64,000 nucleotides of DNA from Absidia repens (lineage: Eukaryota > Mucoromycota > Mucoromycetes > Mucorales > Cunninghamellaceae): the NCBI GenBank assembly GCA_002105175.1, contig MCGE01000020.1:248001-312000 (forward strand), in the 5' to 3' direction. The notes under the pieces were generated by a model. That model saw nothing but the letters and a program-made list of their open reading frames with translations, was not told the DNA's origin and searched no databases. The position numbers and the translations under genes were made by a program. Shown here in pieces: positions 59,344-64,000 of the stretch (the stretch's first letter is position 1; the number at the start of each line of letters is the position of its first letter).

Positions 59344-61212
59344 ATGAACGCAACCACTGACGATCCCATGTTTTTCACCCCGATTGACTTCTTCGATGAG
59401 GAATCACCGATATCAGCTTGCACACCTCATTCCGATGGTGCCATTCCACCACTACCTAACCATCACGATCCCAAACTTCAATGTTCTGAGTATCCACCAA
59501 CAACAACGGAATGGTCGTTCCAGTATCCACTTGATCCAATATCATCCAGAAACTATAACGATCCCCTACTTGTACCTGATCAGCCACATCTCATCCAGAA
59601 ACAGCCTTCACTATTAGAATCCTCTTTCGATTTAAATCAACACTTCGCTGCAGTTCATTCATCAACAGGATATATGGATGTCAATAAATCTTCTTGGATG
59701 ATGGATGCATTGGATAACACCTACTTGCCAGATTTTAATCAATCATGGGGGCTCTATGAAGAGAATCAAAACAGTGAGAATCCATTCCATTCAAACCAAC
59801 AACATCCCAATGCTTCACAAGAGATGCCATCATCACTACCGTCACATTTCATGCCTTCATCCTATTCCCAGTATAATATCGCAGATTTATTCGATTGTCC
59901 TAGTTTACCTGATGAATATGTCAACTCCAATGTAAGTTCTCCAAAGATACATCTAATAACTACCTAAAGAAAGAAAAAACAAAGATTTCACAGTCGTATT
60001 TTCGTTTTGTTTTAGTGCATTGAACGCTTCTCCAACTTACCACTATCAATCATCAGCCATGAGAGCTTCAACGACGAGGAGCAAGGACGAGAAATGCAAA
60101 CGTTTTTGGGATACATGCCACGGAAAACATCACCTCATAATGCTAGTAAAGTTTTGTCGAATTCACATACAGACCCACAGCTTTCATATTTCTATCCAGA
60201 TGCCAATGAAGGAATGGACGATCTTTCGGACAGCGACACCACTACGTCTGCACAAAGTTGGATGATACCATTTTCACAGGATCCATTTTCCAGTTGTCGC
60301 AAAGATGATCTACCCACATCCACTTTTCAACCAATAGGAGGCATGGTGTCGTCCATATCCACGCCAGATTTTAGTTTTGACCACATCCATCATCCTCACC
60401 AATTTCAACATCCTAATCACAATGTACCCATGACTGGTAAGCTGCCGATTGAATCCAGAAGCAAAAAGAGATCGAAGATGAGTAGTAATAGGCAGCAGCA
60501 GCAGCATCAGCAGCGACAAGGACGACCCAATCGATCAAACAGTAGTCATTCAATAGGTACCACCACCACCATCAGCAATACTGTAGCCAATAGAAAAAAG
60601 CCACAGTCTAGCCAGCATGCATGCCATCACAAACAGAACGGAGGAAAACGACGACAGAGTGAGCCGTATTTGCTGAGCACCGTCCATGCCAATTCCATAT
60701 CGACAGCAGGTCCAGCCACTAATAACCACTATGGAGTAGCTTCCTTTTCTCCAACTTCAAAACCAATGTCTGCATCAGAAAGCATAGCCAGTCTCTTGTC
60801 GCGCCAAAGATTGTCAGATAATGAAGACGAAGAGATGGACCATGACACACCCAGCATTGGCCAAAGTAGTATGCGTAATGTAACAACCATCCATCACCGA
60901 GCTCAGCAAAAGGAACCTAAGCACCATATGGCCAAAACATGCCGTTATTTTGCTGAAGACGACTTGTACCACAAGGAGAGCAGTAGTGACGATAATGAAG
61001 CAAGTGGGGGTGCCAATAGACCAGCACCACCACCAATCCATTCCAACAAAAAAGGTCGTAATGTCGACAAGGCGTGTAACCACTGCAAACGATCCCATTT
61101 GCGCTGCGATAGCATGAGGCCATGTCGTCGTTGTATTGCTACGGGTAAATCAGGATGTCAAGATGTGGAGCATAAACCAAGAGGTCGACCAAGATTGCAT
61201 GGCCCACTATGA
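59344..61212 (+). CDS. Zn2Cys6 transcription factor with C-terminal DNA-binding domain
   Basis: Two exons, 59344-59931 and 60016-61212, giving 594 aa in frame. Residues 1-540 are disordered: Ser/Asn/Pro/Gln/His-rich with acidic and aromatic clusters near the N-terminus (DDPMFFTPIDFFDEE), which look like an activation region. A basic patch (SRSKKRSKMSSNRQ) lies mid-protein. The zinc cluster is at the extreme C-terminus: C550-x2-C553-x6-C560-x5-C566-x2-C569-x7-C577 (KACNHCKRSHLRCDSMRPC), followed by KPRGRPRLHG, an AT-hook-like tail. Fungal zinc cluster proteins usually place this domain near the N-terminus, but a C-terminal one recurs in some families. Binding to CGG-type sites is inferred from the fold. 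No middle homology domain is visible. Target genes unknown. Confidence 0.88.
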
Positions 61213-62324
61213 AGATAAAAAAAAAAAATAGTTGTTCAGCGTCAGTATCCCTTTCGCCTTCCATTCTACTATATATTTGATGACGAGTTTTAATATTACC
61301 TATATGATTCATATTCATCTAAATAAAAAAATATACATATATGGATGAATTCGTTGTGTCTAAAGAAAGGAGAGGCTGAAATCCTATTTTCGTTTTGGAT
61401 GTATATGATTCAATTCCCGACCACATACAAAATCCCCCTTCTAAATCTCCCATATATATGCCTACATTGAGCGCCCCAGACAAGCTACCGGGTCAACATT
61501 TTGAGCAAAAATATCCCAAATTCACCCTTATGGTTTTGCTTTTTTGTTAATAAAACGAGAATTGCGCTACCCGTGACTTTTTGGACACAATAAACGACGC
61601 TAATCTCCTCCTCACCCACATGGACTTGATCTAACTTCTTAAACTCACTATACCGATGATTTTATTAAATGGATATCGAAGAATACTTCCTAAAAGATCA
61701 TCACCATGCAATACTGCCCATAACATACTAAAATCCAGTCCAAGTGGCTAAAAGTTTTTGAAATCCCTCTGGTCTTTTTTTCCGTTTTCTACGGTTTGAT
61801 AACAAAAAGGAGAGGTAGAATAAAAATAAAATGGAGCTCAGCACGAGATCATAAACGAAAAAAAAAGCACAGATACAGTGTTTGGAGAGGAGGTGAAGGA
61901 TTTCATTTGACAAAAAAAAAAAAAAAAAAAATGGGTGCCTGAAAAAGGGTCCTTTTTTCTGAGACTGTTGTTGCTGCGGTGATTGAAAAGGACGACTAAA
62001 CAAATGTCAACAACATGATGTGAATAAGAATGACATATACAATTCCACTTGTCTATTTTAACAAAACATGGAAAGAACCAATTGTTCATAATTGATTGCT
62101 AATGTTTTTCTTTAAGATTATTATAATGTTAAATAGCTGTGCGTAAATTGCAGTCTGGCATGAAATAACAGCCTTGCTTACGTGGCTAATCTACATCATC
62201 CCAATGACAGCACTCAAAAGTCATGTAATATGTAAGGCGGAGAGCAAATCGGGCCAAACGTTTACATAAAAGCATTGTTAGGAGACTTGAGGAGCATAGG
62301 GAACACGAGGCAAGTGATGTTTTC

Positions 62325-62360
<36 letters not shown>

Positions 62361-63476
62361 AATTCCTCCTTACCAAAAACGAAAAAGGGGTCACATTTGC
62401 ACTCGCGCGCATCTTTATATATACATACACACACACACATACACACACACACACACACATACACACACACACGCACACACACACACACACAAATGTATTT
62501 ATATCATACTGAAATGATAAGGAGTGATATCAAATTATTATTTTGATTATCGATCATTTTTTGAAAGCATTGGAAAGCATTGGAAACCACTAACCAACTG
62601 TCAGCTGTCATTTATCGCAGTTTAGTTGAATTCTCGAGGGTTTTCGTTAAAAAATGAAAAGAGGGCACGAGAAAACAAAGATGATGAGACAGGGACTCAC
62701 TTTAGGAACGAGAAATTGGTCGAGTTTGATGATTGTACCGTATATGCTATAATGGAAAGCCAAAAAAGATAGGAGATTGGTGTGATTTTAATAAGGGGAA
62801 GGCATACTCCGCTTTGCATGAACGGAAAATGTGCTACCAATAGAATAAGCACTTATAAACTAATCCTTTTTTGAAATCCCGTTCACTTTTTTTTTTGCAC
62901 TCGCCCATAAGCAAGAATGTTATTTCTTGGCTTACATTTTTTAGTCACCTAAAAAAAACAGCAAATACATATGAATATGTCATAGCCTTTTTTAAGGAGT
63001 AAAGGATAGAAGAATCAATTGGTGTGTCTGTCATGATTTTTTCTATTTTGGGAAGATCAAATAGTTACCACACGGGTTGTTCTTTCGTTTTTTCCTTTTT
63101 TCAATATATATCCCTCCTATATGCTAAAAAAAAGATATAGCTATTAAAGTTTTCTTAAACTGATGTGTGGCATTTTTTTTTATGTGTGGTATTTTTTTCT
63201 CTTTAAAAAATGATGTTTCAACACGCTTTTATGATCACGATCCCTAACTTGAATCAACCTCACATTGTCGATCAAATCGCTTATTGGCCAAAATTGAAGG
63301 GCGGTATTTAAAAATAAAAATAAAGAGAATTACAGTTTTTATTTCTCCTCCTTTCTTTCGCTCTTTCACTCTTTTTTTATTATTATTAGGAAAACGTACT
63401 TCCTTTTTTCTTACAAAAGAACCCTTCAATTTACTTGCTTTTATTCTACAAATTTACGAAATCAATTATTATCACC
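61213..63476. other. Intergenic DNA with microsatellites
   Basis: Contains (TTA)n at 62327-62357 and an interrupted (CA)n at 62426-62492. A solo TTGAAATCCCGTTCAC motif sits at 62871-62886, and A22 at 61910-61931. A minus-strand frame at 62003-61728 (Gln-rich start) lacks an ATG and runs into homopolymers, so it is not called. The last 100 bp before 63477 is T/C-rich, as at other promoters here. Confidence 0.45.
62426..62492. repeat. Interrupted (CA)n microsatellite
   Basis: ACACAC units broken by ATAC and GCAC variants; preceded about 70 bp upstream by a (TTA)n run. Confidence 0.9.
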
Positions 63477-64000
63477 ATGTCTAATTATGACCCTTTTCCC
63501 GAAAAATTACCCAGTATCACCTTGCTGGACCAACAAGGAAACGATCACAACAACTACAACCAAAACATCGCATTCTCGAACTTCGCTTCCAATTCAGAAC
63601 TATATGCCAACAATGCTTCCAGCAACACTACTAGTGACATGACACTTGATTTATACAACCAGCAGCATTTATCGCCTCCATTGACACCAGCGGTATCACC
63701 TTCCAACATGATGGATTCTATGCAATTCAAGCGAAAATACTCTGTGGATGTTGGACCTTTCGGACTTAATGCTCATCCGTCATTAATGCATGATCATGAC
63801 GCCTACAGACGAAGCTCATGCTCGGCCATGTCGATGGATGATAGTTTACAGCAACAGGGCTATTCACTTGAACAACAACAGGACCATTCTTTTCAACGGC
63901 AAATGATTCACCACCACGATCAACAGCAATCCGACTACCACCAGCATTATCATCACCAAGCGACACAGCAAGATCATTCTTACTTTATCGGGGATTCACC
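63477..64000 (+). CDS. Gln/His/Asn-rich probable regulator, 5' part only
   Basis: An open frame from the ATG at 63477 (MSNYDPFPEKLPSITLLDQQ) continues without a stop to the window end, 174 codons. The sequence is disordered, rich in Asn, Gln, His and Ser, with LSPPLTPAVSPS (Ser-Pro/Thr-Pro sites, about residues 66-77), MQFKRKYSVDVG, and a His/Gln stretch at 140-170. This composition is typical of the N-terminus of fungal transcription regulators (C2H2 or similar), but no DNA-binding domain is inside the window. The start follows a long T/C-rich leader, and the frame is consistent with coding over its length. Function cannot be assigned. Confidence 0.7.
   Translation, partial: MSNYDPFPEKLPSITLLDQQGNDHNNYNQNIAFSNFASNSELYANNASSNTTSDMTLDLYNQQHLSPPLTPAVSPSNMMDSMQFKRKYSVDVGPFGLNAHPSLMHDHDAYRRSSCSAMSMDDSLQQQGYSLEQQQDHSFQRQMIHHHDQQQSDYHQHYHHQATQQDHSYFIGDS

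Noticed and set aside
62278..62517. Frames rich in Cys-Val or His-Thr over the CA repeat
   Set aside because: Direct translation of microsatellites.

Overview
The window is nuclear DNA from a filamentous fungus, most likely an early-diverging one of the Mucoromycota (Mucorales type). The reasons are dense spliced genes with short GT-AG introns (about 50-130 nt), AT-rich intergenic DNA full of long A/T homopolymers and microsatellites, and the gene set: a DUF3020 protein, a vezatin/Inp2 protein, a DMC1 meiotic recombinase, a Gpr1/Fun34/YaaH transporter, and Zn2Cys6 and GATA-PHD regulators. Species cannot be named from the sequence. There are no bacterial, viral or organellar features.

Layout. 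0-16.5 kb: YOP1 (-), copy 1 of a dispersed repeat, a small orphan gene (-), DMC1 (+), an MFSD1-like MFS transporter (+), a Wee1-type kinase (+), a TPR protein (+), and an acetate-type transporter (-) with a one-base frameshift. 18-28.3 kb: a glycosyltransferase-like type II membrane protein (-), a DUF3020 protein (+), a vezatin/Inp2-like protein (+), a small orphan (-), and an EAF-type elongation factor (+). 29.3-40.7 kb: a Myb/SANT plus HNH-like zinc protein (-), repeat copy 2, casein kinase 2 beta (-), an FYRN/FYRC protein (+) and cytosolic HSP70 (+). 40.7-44 kb: a gene-poor block holding repeat copies 3 and 4 in inverted orientation and a broken Gly/Tyr/Asp-rich reading frame. 44.8-64 kb: a kinesin-4-like motor (+), repeat copy 5, a GATA-PHD protein (-), a long gene-free block, a Zn2Cys6 regulator (+), and the 5' part of a Gln/His-rich probable regulator (+) that runs off the window.

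The genes are housekeeping and regulatory functions with no operon-like grouping. Cell-cycle, chromatin and meiosis functions recur (DMC1, Wee1, EAF, CK2 beta, FYR protein, kinesin-4), but I see no evidence that they are co-regulated. For all but two of the spliced models I chained exons on the protein frame, and the summed exon lengths divide by three. The exceptions are the acetate-type transporter and the glycosyltransferase-like gene, each one base short; both are reported as findings.

The most unusual material is a non-coding repeat family with five copies in 64 kb, which I could not assign to a known class, and the SANT/HNH-like protein.
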